Below are positions 21,394 to 33,240 of a stretch of DNA of 64,000 nt, one piece after another; position 1 is the first letter of the stretch, and each line of letters opens with the position of its first letter. A program made the position numbers and the translations under genes. The stretch is from Copromyces sp. CBS 386.78 (taxonomy: Eukaryota; Ascomycota; Sordariomycetes; Sordariales; Sordariaceae), in contig MU839099.1 of NCBI GenBank assembly GCA_030685235.1, positions 1 through 64,000 on the forward strand, read 5' to 3'. The notes under the pieces are model-generated. The model made no database searches and had not been told where the DNA came from. It saw nothing but the letters and a program-made list of their open reading frames with translations.

Positions 21394-22663
21394 ATGCCGG
21401 TAAGTTGCCGTTATTTTAGTTGCGCTTGCCCCCAAAGGCTCGCTGACACCTTCGCAGATCGGAGATTTGCTCGCATCGATAACGGGCGAAAAGCCATCGT
21501 CATCATCGACCGCTATGAAAGATGCCCCAGCAGCATCTAAACGGAAGGCGGACGATGACCTTCGAGGTTCTGCGCCAAAGGCCCCGCGTACCGAGCCCTC
21601 GACAAATGGAAGCGCCCGGCCAAATGGAAACGTAACGAAATCTTCTACAGCGCGCCCCGCTGAGCGACCGACGGAGCGCCCCACAGGAAATGCGAACCCA
21701 ACACGTCCCGCAGAAAAGACAACTGGCTACACTGGCACCGCGCAACCACGTTCATCGACGAAACCACCGGCCCCGGTGTCATCTAAGACCACATCGACAC
21801 AGTCAAGGGCGGGAGGAACAAGCTCGAATGGGAATAAGGCTCCACTCTCGCGACCGCTCGTCAGCCGACCCGCCCTTAGCGCTGCTATAGCCGACTCTGG
21901 ACCTCTGAAGAAACGTTCGTTTGCAGAGATCATGGCAAGGGCTCAGGCCAACCAGCCTATGCTGTCATCTGTTGGGAAAATTCAGCACAAGAAGGTGGAA
22001 AGGCAGGTGACCATGAAGGAACGCAAGGAACTGAAGGCCGAGGAAGGGAAGAAGGGCAAGAAGGATGCAAGGCCACCGACCACCGGGAGGAGCGGTGTGA
22101 CAGCTGGGCCAACCCGCAATGGCACGAACGGCACGACTGCGAACCGTCAGCGGAGTATCACCCCCTCAGCCCCGGCTGGCGCCAAGTCCAAGGCAAGCCA
22201 AAATCCCGTCGAAGAGAAAAAGGTGAAGAAGGCCGCTCTAGCAACGACTGGTTACCAAGGAACAGCACGTCCTCGCCCAGGGGCCACCACCACAAAGCCA
22301 GGTGCATCCACCTCTGCAGGCGCAAGCAGGGGTCGTGGGATGTCCGGTTATGGCGCCTCATTTTCACGTCCCCGGAGACGCGAGGAGGAGGATGAAGAGT
22401 TGGACGACTTTATCGAGTACGACGAAGATGAGGACGATGGCTACGGCTACGGTCGTCGCGGTGGTTACGAGTCACCGGAAGAGGACGATTCAGACATGGA
22501 AGCAGGACTGTCCGATATCGACGCCGAGGAACGCCGGGCAGAGATGGTGGCTCGCAAAGAAGACATGGAGCAAGAGGCGCTCGAGAAGAGGTTGAAGCGC
22601 GAGAAGGAGGCGAGAAAGCAGGCGGCACTTGCAAAACTCAAGTCCAGGGCCGGAGACCGCTGA
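21394..22663 (+). CDS. spt2: SPT2-family chromatin protein
   Basis: Two exons: 21394-21399 (only ATG CCG) and 21458-22663, with a 58-bp intron (GTAAGT, branch CGCTGAC, TTCGCAG). The product has 403 residues. The N-terminus MPIGDLLASITGEKP is the conserved SPT2 start. The middle is a long low-complexity Lys/Ser/Thr/Pro-rich region with repeated TGYxGTA-like motifs (TTGYTGTAQPR, TTGYQGTARPR). The C-terminus has an acidic stretch (EEEDEELDDFIEYDEDEDD), a second one (EEDDSDMEAGLSDIDAEE) and a basic coiled segment ending KAALAKLKSRAG-like, matching the SPT2 domain. SPT2 proteins bind DNA and histone H3-H4 and help keep nucleosome structure during transcription. The six-base first coding exon makes the start easy to miss. 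Confidence 0.9.
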
Positions 22664-23547
22664 TATGTCGTGGTTGCGTGGCGTGCCCCCGCCCCTCTTT
22701 CTTTTACCTCTGAACTGGGAAGGTTTCGGCGCATCGAGATGATTTCAAGGCAGAATCGCGTTTTCTGGAGACGGTTTTGCAATGGCGTTGGCTGGAAGAC
22801 AGGACGGACACCCAGAAACATTTTGCATCAGCGTCTGGAGTTTAAGTCATTTTGCGCGGATTCCGGTTTCATTGGCGGGCGTTGGCTGGCAATAGAGCCC
22901 GTCTGACGGATTATAGTATAGGTTGTCATGACACGGTGTAGCGTATCTAGATATCTGAATACCCCAAGCCTATATTTTGGGTTTTACCTTGATAACTTTG
23001 TTGACTTACTGCCGTCGTCGAAGCGGCTTATGCGAGCCACATGATCCAGCATGCCTTGGTAGATCACCTTGTCGCGGGAGCCTTTCTATGGATGGTAAAG
23101 TGATCTCATAGCTACACAGGAGTCGTCCACTGGCCTTCCATCAAGGTTCTCGTCTTCAACGGGCGGCTCTGACCTGCCGCGGTGCACTTCAGTGCCCTGC
23201 AGCTGGCTGACACCTTGTCTTCCGTACTCCACGTTTTGGACATGGCCTGGATCTGTCAAGAATACATCGACCAATGACGAGTCTTGGAACTGCCCCACCA
23301 CGGTCTACCACCTTGTGGGTCTCCGCCACTGGAGGAGCCGCCCGATAAGGAAAGCTAAGGTAGCCTTAATGTTTTTTTTATCGGCTTCGAGAGACGTCCG
23401 TCCCAGCAGGCAATTCGCATACTGAAGCATATACCCAAACCGCACCGTCATTCTCGTCGCCCTTCGTCACCCTACAACATCGAAAAGCCTAATTGCGTCG
23501 CCACATATCTCAAATTTCAAGACCCTCAAAGGGCCTAAACAACCAGC
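22664..23547. other. Intergenic region, SPT2 3' end and NSA2 promoter
   Basis: About 880 bp with no recognisable gene. Short open frames are incoherent. A small AT-rich palindrome TATCTAGATA lies near 22,946-22,955. Confidence 0.5.
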
Positions 23548-24734
23548 ATGGTACGGATGTTTCCTATCCTCGAATTTGCCTTCACGTACCATAGCCATCC
23601 TCCTTCGACATCAATGACCCCTTCCGAATACTCAGTGCCAGACCATGCTGACCGACGTTTCTCGCAATACAGCCTCAGAACGAATATATCGGTATAGTCC
23701 CCTCCAGACCCGACCTCGATCACCGTCGACCTGTTCCCAAGTCCCTAACCGATCATTTCGTTTCGCAGAACGCGCCCAGAAGCTTCACGGTAAGCGTCTG
23801 GACACCGAGGAGCGCGCACGCAAGAAGGCTGCCCGTGAGGGTCACAAGCAGAGTCAGGATGCACAGAACTTGCGCGGCCTGAGGGCCAAGCTCTTCGCCA
23901 AGGAGCGTCATGCCCAAAAGATCCAGATGCGCAAGCAAATCAAGCAGCACGAGGAGCGCAACGTCAAGGGCGCCCCCGAGGAGAAGGATCCTTCGAACCC
24001 CGTTCCCGCTTACCTGCTCGACCGTTCCAACCCCACGAGTGCGAAGGCTTTGAGGTACGTCATACAAAATGGAGGATATATGAGAAGCGAATGGCCGATG
24101 CAGAGGCGGAGGCGAAGGCGATGGCAGTGGTCATGGAGGTTGGAAAGGGTCACATATGACGACGAGGGACTGACCCCATTCTTCGCACAGTTCCCAGATT
24201 AAGAGCAAGCGTGCCGAGAAGGCCGCTCGTTTCTCGGTCCCCATTCCCAAGGTCAAGGGTATCAGCGAGGAGGAACTCTTCAAGGTCGTCAAGACGGGCA
24301 AGAAGGTGCACAAGAAGGGCTGGAAGCGCGTCGTCACCAAGCCAACATTCGTCGGGCCCGATTTCACCAGACGCCCAGTCAAGTACGAACGCTTCATTCG
24401 CCCCATGGGTCTCCGTTACAAGAAGGCCAACGTCACCCACCCTACCCTCAACGTCACCGTCCAGCTCCCCATTCTCGGCGTCAAGAAGAACCCCAGCAAC
24501 CCCCTTTATACCCAGCTTGGTGTTCTTTCCAAGGGTACCATCATCGAGGTCAACGTTTCCGATCTCGGTATGGTCACTGCGTCGGGAAAGATTGCCTGGG
24601 GTCGTTATGCTCAGATCACCAACAATCCTGAGGTATGTTTAACACAACCGTTTCCTTTAACTCCGCATGGCCCAAATGCTAACTCGCAATTCCAACAGAA
24701 CGACGGTTGCCTGAACGCTGTGCTCCTTGTTTAA
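23548..24734 (+). CDS. nsa2: Ribosome biogenesis protein NSA2 (eS8-related)
   Basis: Five coding exons: 23548-23550 (the ATG alone), 23673-23691 (19-nt microexon), 23769-24054, 24191-24632 and 24699-24734. Introns are 122, 77, 136 and 66 bp. The joined product is 261 residues, exactly the length of yeast Nsa2. It begins [19 protein letters not shown], the family signature, followed by a highly basic helical region (about 20-100) and a C-terminal eS8-like beta domain. That domain includes [37 protein letters not shown] and ends [18 protein letters not shown]2 is a nucleolar factor needed for maturation of pre-60S particles. Unusual: the initiator codon is separated from the second codon by an intron, and the next exon codes only six full residues. 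All junctions keep the frame and restore conserved sequence. Confidence 0.95.
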
Positions 24735-26346
24735 GGGCATGAAATGAGCGAGAGTGATGGTTTGGTTTGGTTTTTCTAATTATGTGTCTTGTCTCTTGGG
24801 CGGCAACTGTAAAAGGATTGCCTTAAATCTGATTTTGCATCTGGGACAGGCGTCTGGTGTTTGAAAGAGGATTTACAACTCACGGCCGCGCAAACTATCT
24901 TGAGTTCAGTTAGGTAGTAGTGGTTAAGATACACACACAATCTGCGGTAGAACATATACCCTCTGATCATCCGTTTCAGTCTAGTCATCCCACCTGACTG
25001 TTTGGGGTAGATTGGTTACAAACTGTAGGCGATATGCTATTCTAGGAAACACTGACACTGTGGTAGCAGAAACAGACTTTGGAAGTGTACGAAAGGCAAA
25101 GTTGTACGTCTATTTCGTGCTATGGATGCCCCTTCGTCTGAGTTGAGCCGAATCCTGTGAGCACTAAACTAACCACGGTGAACACTCGGCCTCCAGAATG
25201 GTTACTTGCCACATAGAATCTTCAATCCTAAGAAGACTGTTTGTCTTGTTGAGGTTTGCTAATCGATTCCATCCGTGTGGAGCACTGCAAGAAACAAAGT
25301 AAGAGCAACACTTGAACTTGTATCCCAGCTGAGAGAAAACAGCTCGTGTCATTGTGTATCATGTACGGAGTTCAGAACAAGATTCAATTCTGCTCTCCCA
25401 CGAGTCGAAAAGACGCTCGAGAATCATCAGGTCTTCATACCAAGATCGGTAAGTAACTTGGGTCTTCAAGTTCATTCGCCATCTCTTAACTGTCCGCCGA
25501 GTCTGATATTGTATCAACCAAGAGCTCCTGGAACTGATACAAAGAGGCGATTTGCCCCATGCCACTCGAATTCAGCTTCAAAGAACAGTGTGATCGCGAT
25601 GTATCTTCTCGGATCCTTCGCTTTCACAGGGCTATCAAAGCCTTGGAGAGAGAGAATGTGCAAACCACCTCTTCACATGAACCGAGTACCCCGCTGAAAC
25701 ATAGCTGGCATGAGGAAGAACAAGTCTCCAGAATTGTAGAGCAAGTGGCCGTGATGCGGAGGAACTCTTCTTTGGGAAGATACTGGACTCGTCAGTGAGC
25801 TGCTATGAATATCTCACTGCATCAATTGGTTATCTACCTGTGAGGTTGATCTGTTGAAGCCGGACCTACTCAGGAACAACTGAAAGTCTCCATATTGTCC
25901 CTGGCTCGGATTTCCACCATGATAATTGTTGATGTAGGAGGCAGGAAGAACACACCGGTGGGCAAGGCACCCGTTGGTCGTGAAATGAAAATCATCATCT
26001 CAGAGCAAAACTTTATCTTCCATATGTTGAGAGTTCTACGACTGATCCCCTCATGGAGACCCAGAGATTTTGAACTTGTTAGCGGAGTTCTGGCGCTTTG
26101 GCACATCTCATCACTGATACGTCATGATTCGGTCGTTCATCTGTAACCCCATGAGGGCTATACTTCCGGTTGAGCTCTTCGCGTAGTGTACGTGTTTGTT
26201 TTGGCAGCAGAAGAGATTGTACCAAAAACACAATATCCCATTGTTTCCTATCGACGTTGAATCACCATCAACAGATACACAACACTGGGTTGAACCTCAC
26301 GGGATCTACGGCCACCAATCTTCAACACGCCTCATCTCACCGAACA
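24735..26346. other. Intergenic region with possible gene relic
   Basis: About 1.6 kb lacking an intact gene. The minus strand between about 25,500 and 26,150 reads as several coding-looking fragments interrupted by stops and frame changes (for example AITLFFEAEFEWHG near 25,550-25,600). It may be a decayed single-copy gene; see the separate pseudogene entry. It lacks the RIP bias of the transposon blocks. Confidence 0.4.
25870..26106 (-). pseudogene. Possible decayed glycosyltransferase-61-like fragment
   Basis: A 78-codon minus-strand frame contains ISRR, then IFISRPTGALPTGVFFLPP and TSTIIMVEIRARDN. The pattern resembles the conserved end of GT61/DUF563 glycosyltransferases, where an HGA-LT-x-x-x-F-PP-x-x-x-x-VEI motif follows an ISRR segment. 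However, the diagnostic His is replaced (PTGA instead of HGA), the spacing from ISRR is too short, and stops follow directly. I read it as a broken relic if it is real at all. Chance similarity is quite possible. Confidence 0.2.
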
Positions 26347-26735
26347 ATGTGCCACAAAGCAGCATGTCCCGTCTGCCGTAAGTTTACTTACCATCCTATC
26401 ACTTCTGTTCCATCCCTTCCTTTCTTCCCGGCCGTTCCGCTCCCTGGATATACATTGGTTTGTTGGTTGCTTGGTTTTTTTGGGGGGTTTTTTTTTTGTG
26501 GCATTTGGGAGTTTGCAATCCATCCAACCAAGCAACAAACTAGACTAACCAACGCAACGAGTCTGGTTTCTACTCTCACCCCAGCGGGGGGGGGGGGGGG
26601 GGGGGGGGGCGGCGGGCGGCGGGGGGGGGGGGGGGGGGGGCNNNNNNNNNNTTTTTTTTTTTTTGTTTTGTTTTTTTCAAACAAAAAAAAAAAACCAAAA
26701 AACTATAAAACCCCACGCCACGGGTTTGTTTTCGC

Positions 26736-26767
<32 letters not shown>

Positions 26768-27027
26768 CCCCTTCTCTCACCTTTTGGGCATCAATCCTGC
26801 TGACTTACTTCCTCTATTTACCTCTACTACTTACGATACTTACCCACTAACACATCTCACCCTCTCACACAGACGGCGTCACCTGGGTAGGCTGCGGCAA
26901 CCACGTCCCCAAGGTGATGGACAGCGTGCCGAAAGACGAATGGTGCAAGTGCGAGCCCAGAATCGAGAAGGAGGGACATCAGTATCCGCCTAAGGGATCG
27001 GTGACGGGGGTGTGTATTGTTTCTTGA
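26347..27027 (+). CDS. Small Cys-rich fungal protein
   Basis: Exon 1 is 26347-26377 (MCHKAACPVC plus one base). The intron runs 26378-26872 (GTAAGT ... ACACAG). Exon 2 starts at 26873 and runs to a TGA at 27025-27027, giving 61 residues. The peptide has CPVCHGVTWVGCGNHVPKVMD, then WCKCEP and HQYPPKGS: two CxxC/CxC pairs and a GCGNH loop, like a small zinc-binding module. Similar tiny MCHK...C-x-C proteins occur as uncharacterised conserved proteins in filamentous fungi, but I cannot assign a function. The last eight codons may be intronic: a GTGTGT donor after TCGGTGACGGGG could splice further downstream. The intron carries long homopolymers and a 10-N gap, so its true length is unknown. Confidence 0.55.
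26586..26770. other. Homopolymer tract with 10-N assembly gap
   Basis: A 24-G run (26586-26609), GGCGGGCGGC, a 20-G run (26621-26640), ten N (26642-26651), a T run, an A-rich stretch, then a 30-C run (26735-26764). The G-rich left half and C-rich right half are reverse-complementary in character, as expected of an artefactual or hairpin join around an unsequenceable poly-G/poly-T stretch. It lies wholly inside the intron of the small Cys-rich gene. Confidence 0.9.
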
Positions 27028-28269
27028 ATCTTGAAGATCCCTTTTGGTGTTTGGTGTTTGCTCGGGTTTTGAGGTTTGCAAAACACTTTCCCTGTTACCT
27101 GTTGCGGTTTGGTGTTCACCCAAGATTTGTTTTGGGGTCGTTTGTCTCTGCTGACGGATGGAAATTTTTGGATAGAGACTCATGGCTGACTCTGGTTGTT
27201 CAATGTTTAGGACATGTTATAGTCTGCTTGGTAGCTTGACGGAGGAGAGGAAGTGGGCTTGAGGTACTTGGTGAAAAGCTGGGTGAGTCAGGACACTTGC
27301 TGCGGATCTTTGTATTCTACGTGGACGACATGGGATGCCATTCGTGGTGGATTTCATTCCGGCAATTAAGGCACAGAACAGTCCCCGAAACTCAAGTCCT
27401 CATGAAGCCAAAGTCTTTGTGCACCTGATGATCCCTTTGCATTGAGTTTGAAAGACATACTTGAGTGCTAATTAGGATGACCATGGCGTATGCGTTCTTT
27501 CTTGATCAAGTTGTAGGAGTTTGTTACCATCTCATCGAGTTCACCACTGGGCTTCTCATTCGTCGGTTGGTCATGGAGAGATATTATAGAACGTTGAGTG
27601 AATATGACGGTATGTGCCCAATTCAAACAGCGTATAGTCAGTCGACTATACATAGATAAATACCAGCCGGAGAAGCCACCTGAGAAATCAGTTGGACTGT
27701 AGGCTTTACATGTGTACTGTCGTCAATTGCTGCTGTTCTTTAGGTTTCCAAGCGTGGCTGAGTGCCCCATAGATGAAGCTGGAAGTTGGAACAATAAAAT
27801 CCAAGTTTGGAAGAGAACCCCGAATGCCAGATCCAGGGTTGGGAGCGGGACCAATGGATGCACGGAAATGGGGTTCATCGATTTTCCCAAAGAACCAGGG
27901 GAATACCTCTGTGTGGATGGTTGGATAACGAATGCTTTCCGATGGATGAATAATACATAATAGGATCTTCATCCCCCCTCAGTATCAGCCTGCTACAGTT
28001 TCATGCATTCACTTTCAGGATTGGCCCCTTTTTGACATTTCAGTTTCTTTTTGTTTCCGTAAACAATTTTTGGGTGCTGATAGGAAATGCCGAAGGCCTC
28101 CTTTGGAAACCTCTCTGCTGCTGAGGTTGGCGAAGGTTCTTTGTCTGGCCTCGGCTTGCCGTTTTCCCAGTTCCCTTTGTCTTTGTCGTCATGATCGCCG
28201 CTTAGGTAACCCACATGGCTGGGGAAAGGGGTTCGGGGTGTCGGCGACGGAGACAAGTGCAAAATCTAG
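27028..28269. other. Intergenic region up to the transposon insertion
   Basis: About 1.2 kb of GC-balanced DNA with no recognised gene. Open frames such as 27712-27960 lack domains or introns that would extend them. It is the left host flank of the nested transposon block; the right flank continues at 60160. Confidence 0.5.
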
Positions 28270-28274
28270 AGTTG
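28270..28274. repeat. Target-site duplication AGTTG (left)
   Basis: AGTTG directly precedes the left 180-bp LTR and is repeated at 60155-60159 directly after the right LTR. This is the 5-bp duplication expected of LTR-retrotransposon integration. Confidence 0.85.
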
Positions 28275-28454
28275 TGTCAGATTAGAGGGTGGATATCTGG
28301 GTTTCTGGCCATACTCAATCTGGGTTAGCCGCCCAGCCCCCTAGATTACTGGATTCTGGGGCCCTCTGGGATACTCTAGCACCCCCCATACCTTCTGGGC
28401 GAGTCAGTTACACACACTCTTCCATCAATCAATTCTATACAGTTACATTTAATA
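28275..28454 (+). repeat. Left LTR of the copia element
   Basis: 180 bp, the same length as the right LTR. The two differ at 16 positions by my alignment, all transitions. At the first ten the right copy carries T or A; at the last six (inner end of this copy) this LTR carries T or A. RIP has thus hit the inner side of each LTR harder. Confidence 0.85.
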
Positions 28455-31093
28455 ATTAATAGTCTAATTTACGTATTTACGATAAGAAGCGCTATAATAA
28501 CCGATATAAATAATATTCCTACGAAATTAACTACATTAATTATATTTCTATTAAAGGAATTTATTAATAAAACTATTACGGTTATCCTTAAGATTTAAAA
28601 CGATTGGCCTAGCTAGTACGAAACCCTTAAGCAATTAGTTGGAAATAACTAAAATTTCAGCAATTAATTACTTAAGGACGGGCCTATAATCCAAAGGGTC
28701 CTATTTCCTAAGCCGGAAGATTTCTTTTTTACGAAGCTGGCAAAAGATTATATATTAGCGGTAAAAAAAGAACTCATTAAATTCAATAGAGGGATCTGGG
28801 TTAAAAAGGTCGTAGCGACTACTACGATTACTATAATAACTATAATAAATATTACTATAGCCCAAATTTAGATTTAAATTAATAAAGACGGTATTAAAAT
28901 TACCGTTACTGCTGCCGCTTAGCTCTAATAAGAATTTAGGGAAGATTCTAACGATAAAGAAGATTTTAAAAAGGAGGATGAATATTATACCGAATAAGAT
29001 ATTAGAGAGAATATAGTAATTAACTCCGCTACGGATTTTATTGTAGGAAGAAAAGTTATTTACAATTAAGCTAATAATATATATAATACCCGCTATAAAT
29101 ATTAGAAGGATTTCGATAACGTTAATACGAAAATCCGTAATTAAATAAATATTTATATTGCTAATTATTTTACCGATACTACTTTCGAATAGGATAAATC
29201 TATTTGTGAATAGTTAAAATAAATTAAGTATTAGATTAATTATTAACCTATTAATTAAATTGCTACCGCCTAGCGAAAATATTAAACTTTTATTAAGGAA
29301 ATTGTTAAAAAACTACCTAAAGATTTCGAAAAATAGGTTTTAAATTAGAAAGTTTTTATTACTAACGGTAAAAAATTAAACGTTAGCGAAGCTACTTCTC
29401 CTACTTTTAATTCATTAATTTTATCGATATAATTTGCAAATATAAACTTATTTAGGCAAATAATATTTAAAAGTTTAATTACGACTTAGAAGATTCGTAT
29501 TTAAAATATAAGGATATATCCGCTAATTTTAGAAGGGTTAGTATATTAGAATATACTATACTATTAGTTAATAAGAAAGCTATAATTTGTGGCGTTTAGG
29601 GTACCGGTTAATTTAGTTCGAAAGAATTTATATTTAAAAAAGAGGACGCTCCTAATTCTAATTGTAAAAAGAAGTAAAAGGTAAATATAAAGAAAAAATA
29701 CGGCGTAAATAAAAATACGAATAATTCTTTACGGCCGAAAAAGAGAAGGGGATCCGCGCTGCTATATAAAGTATATAAATAAAGCTTTTACTTAATAATA
29801 TATTACTAGTATTTAATATTTACAATTAGAAATAACTTTATTTAGAAGTTTAATAATTCTATTTAGAAGTTTATTAACGAGAATTTCGAGAAGTTTCCCG
29901 AAATCTGTAAGGAGGTAAAGAAGGTTAGGAACCAAATATAGGACCGCTTTATTACTTCTACGTAGACTATTACTTTAAAGATTTAAAGGCGATAAAAAAT
30001 TGGTACTTATAATTTAATATTTTTTATTAAATAAGGTACTTTTAATACGAATAATAGAAGGGATACTTATCCGCTTAAGAACTCTATAATCCTCAATTTT
30101 AGAGCTTCCCTTTATATTTTTAATGAAATTAATCGTTTTTCTTTATTTTAAATAACGTCTTTAAAAGATTGTATTTAGGTTAGAGATTTTTAAATATTTA
30201 TTAAAGGTTTTAGGACTGTTAATATAGAAGTATAGGGAGAGAAGGGAATTCTACGGCTACGGCTAAAAAAGGTCGTTTTTTACTCTAATTTTACTATAAA
30301 TCTTATATCTTTATACCTATTTCGAAAGCAGGGTTTTTATTAGGATTATAAATTACCTAGTAATTGCCTTCGTCGGCTAAACAATTTAATTTTCTATTTC
30401 CTTTAAGAGATCTATTATTAAATAGTTTTCGAATACCTTCCCCTCTCCTTTAACCGTATTACTTTCTTTATTTAACGAAATTATTTTAATTTTTATATTA
30501 GCCGTCACGCGTATAAAATGCCTATTTAATTCTAGTTCGAACGGTTCGGTTATTATAATTTATAAATTTTTAAATACTTTTATAATATTAAGGGCGATAG
30601 ATTTAAAGGATTAATAATTTATTAATATAATATATATAATATATTTAAAATTAAATAATAAATTATATAAAAATTACGCGACCGAGGTTTTAGACTAGGA
30701 GAACGTTTCGCCGTCGATTTTTTCGAATACGAATAAGGGAGAGGAGGCTTTAAATATATAATATTCGTTACTTATTAATAAATTAGATTTATTTAAGATA
30801 TATATATAGCGATACGTACGGTAGAAGCTATTGTTAAAGGACTATTCTTAATTATCGATACAATTAATTACTAATATAACATTAAGGTTAAATATATTAA
30901 ATATAATAATGAATTTAATAGTTAGTATATTAAAGATAAATTAATTATTCGCCTTATTATTTTCGAGCCTTCAATACCTAATATTCAAGTTTAAAACGGT
31001 AGTATTAAGCGTTTAGGAGGTATAATTAAAGAAAAGGCGTACGCTATAATAAATAATTCCCATTTATCACAGGATTAGGCCTATAATATACCC
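28455..31093 (+). pseudogene. Copia gag-protease-integrase relic
   Basis: AT-rich, stop-riddled plus-strand coding text. The far end reads as the C-terminal half of a copia integrase (NGS-x-x-R-x-GG-x-I-x-x-KA pattern at about 30,990-31,050, then NNSHLSQD with a TAG where the conserved Trp belongs). Earlier parts (28.7-30.4 kb) are consistent with Gag and the protease/GAG-pre-integrase region but are too eroded for motif calls. Truncated at about 31.09 kb by the 18.4 kb insertion. Confidence 0.6.
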
Positions 31094-31330
31094 ACTCTAC
31101 ACTACCTCTTAAATATGCCATGACCATCGGTCATAGCACGGTTACGTACAGGGTCATATGCGCGCACGGCCTAACTTCCAAAGCTCTCGCCTATATAGCC
31201 AATCCTCCACGCACATCCTTCCTTTCCTCTCCTTCGTACAACAATATATATCTTACCCTACCCCCAATAATACCTCACCCTATAATAGTTTATTATACCT
31301 ACTATCGCGCAACGTACATTTAAAGGAGAT
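31094..31330 (+). repeat. LTR-like GC island, left end of insertion
   Basis: The sequence escapes heavy RIP. It contains a small hairpin ATGACC-ATC-GGTCAT near 31,120-31,134, a TATA motif CTATATAGCC (31191-31200) and a CT-rich tract (CTTCCTTTCCTCTCCT) followed by ATATATCTTAC. That is a plausible retroelement promoter pointing right. A gag-like relic follows on the same strand. The TATA/CT-tract part aligns with the reverse complement of the island at 49.3-49.4 kb. Confidence 0.45.
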
Positions 31331-31479
31331 AAATTTAAATCTGCGTTTCGCACAGAAATATTATTTAAATCGCATCCGCGATTAAAGATTATAAGCGGAC
31401 AAATAAAGACTCGGTTGTAAATATCGCAATTCGAACCAAATAATACAATAAATATTAACCTTATCTCTTTTCTCCCTTT

Positions 31480-33240
31480 TATACTTATTAATTAAGATAA
31501 TCTATTTTAATAATAATTGCATCCGTATTTAATTTAATAATTAATAATAAACTAATTATAAATTATTACCGATAATTTTAGTGTAATAACTACTATCGGC
31601 GCCCTTCAAACTACCGACTTTAAAAATTAAATAATTTATAATACCCTAATTAAAGTACTTACAAACTTCAATAACAATCCTAATATTCGCGCTCTATTAT
31701 ATTATACTATAGACTATACCTTTATATTCGTATTAATCCTAATATTCCGTAACGTTACCCTCGCCTACAGTTATTTTATTTATAATAATATAATCGAAGC
31801 CCGCTCGCGCGTTCAAAGAATTAAAGAGGATTTTACCGAATTCTACTAAAAAATCGATTATTTAAATATTTAAAATACCGAATTCTAATAAGGGATTAAC
31901 GAATTTAAATAATCCTTTAATAATTTTAAGACTAATACTTTTAAATCTTTTTAAAAATAGAAAGATAAGTACGCTAAAGCTATTAATAAAGTCCGCGCTC
32001 AATTAAAATAAATTTAAAAAATTAAAGTACTTATTATAATAATTATAAATATTAACGGTAGCGGCTATAAATCGGTATAATTACGTATATATATTATTCT
32101 ATTCGATAGTAAAGGAATTATTTTGTTAGAAAAAGCGGAAAAGTACCGCTCTTAATATATAAAAGTTAAACTATATTAAATTAACGAACCGATTTACTTC
32201 ACTTTTAAATTCAAATATTTTTCGTATATCGCTAAATATTTTGAAGGCCCCCCTTTCGTAACTATCGAATTAGCGCTAACTAATATCTTCGAATATTTAA
32301 TTAACAATACTAAATACAAATAGAAGACTATAATAAACCTTTTTAAAGAGTTCGATACTAAATATAATAATTCTAACCTTACCGTTATCGTTCGTCGCGA
32401 ATTAAATAACCTAAAAATAACTAAAGATATACGCTAAGCCGTTTTTAAAAACCGCTTCACTATCCTTATCGACTAATACAATATAAATAATACTATAAAA
32501 GTATATTTCCTTCGTAATAAAATTACTAAAGCCGTCTATAATACTATCGCTTACTAATACCTACTTCTTACCAATAATAATTACAATAAATAGCTTTAAA
32601 TAACCCACTTACTAACCTAAAATTATAAAAATAATATTTATTATAAGAAATTCATTAACTTATTTTATAAACTATTTTCTTTAAATAACTATAATACTAC
32701 CTCGTCTATAAAACAGCCCGTTAATCAAAGCAGCAACGCAATAAACTTTAATTCTATATCCGCTACTAATATTACTATATATAATATAATCTTTCAAAAG
32801 ATTTTCAAATATCGTATAAAGATTAATATATATACCCGTTATAATTATAAAAATCATTTTTTAACCATTTACTATAACCGTATTAATTTCAATAAAAATC
32901 CCCCCGCTTCCACCTATAATAGTCGCAATAGTCGTAGTAGTAAAGGCGGTAGTAGAAGCGGTAGCAAGGGCGGTAATAATAATTCCGCTCCTCAATAAGG
33001 TTAATACAACTACAATTAATAGAATTATTAAAACGCCCACTCCTCCACTAAGCTTCGTCGTCGGGCCCACCCCCAGGGTACCACAATTGGATCCGCACCA
33101 AAGGTCGCGTAGTCCGTAAGCCCACTACGAAGCGACGGAAGGAGCGGCGGTTCTATTTATAATAATCCGATTATAAATAATTGCAGAGCCTATATTCCTA
33201 ATCGGGAAATTCTACGACTCAATTGAACTCGAGGCCCGTA
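31480..33240 (+). pseudogene. Retrotransposon gag relic
   Basis: Plus-strand coding text, broken by stops. It includes a segment resembling a CCHC zinc knuckle in which most Cys codons have mutated to Tyr (YTRYNYKN...FLTIYYNRINF near 32,830-32,890). A Ser/Gly/Arg/Lys-rich run follows (NSRNSRSSKGGSRSGSKGG, near 32,920-32,980). Cys-to-Tyr change (TGC/TGT to TAC/TAT) is just what RIP produces. The following FYDSIELEARI-like sequence resembles the start of a gypsy protease. It could belong to the pol at 44.65-49.25 kb if a Helitron split that element, but this is not proven. Confidence 0.5.

Noticed and set aside
27712..27960. 82-codon open frame left of the transposon nest
   Set aside because: No motif, and an equally long antisense frame covers the same bases.
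32861..33070. Minus-strand hydrophobic 69-codon frame
   Set aside because: Shadow of the plus-strand Gly/Ser/Arg-rich gag relic.
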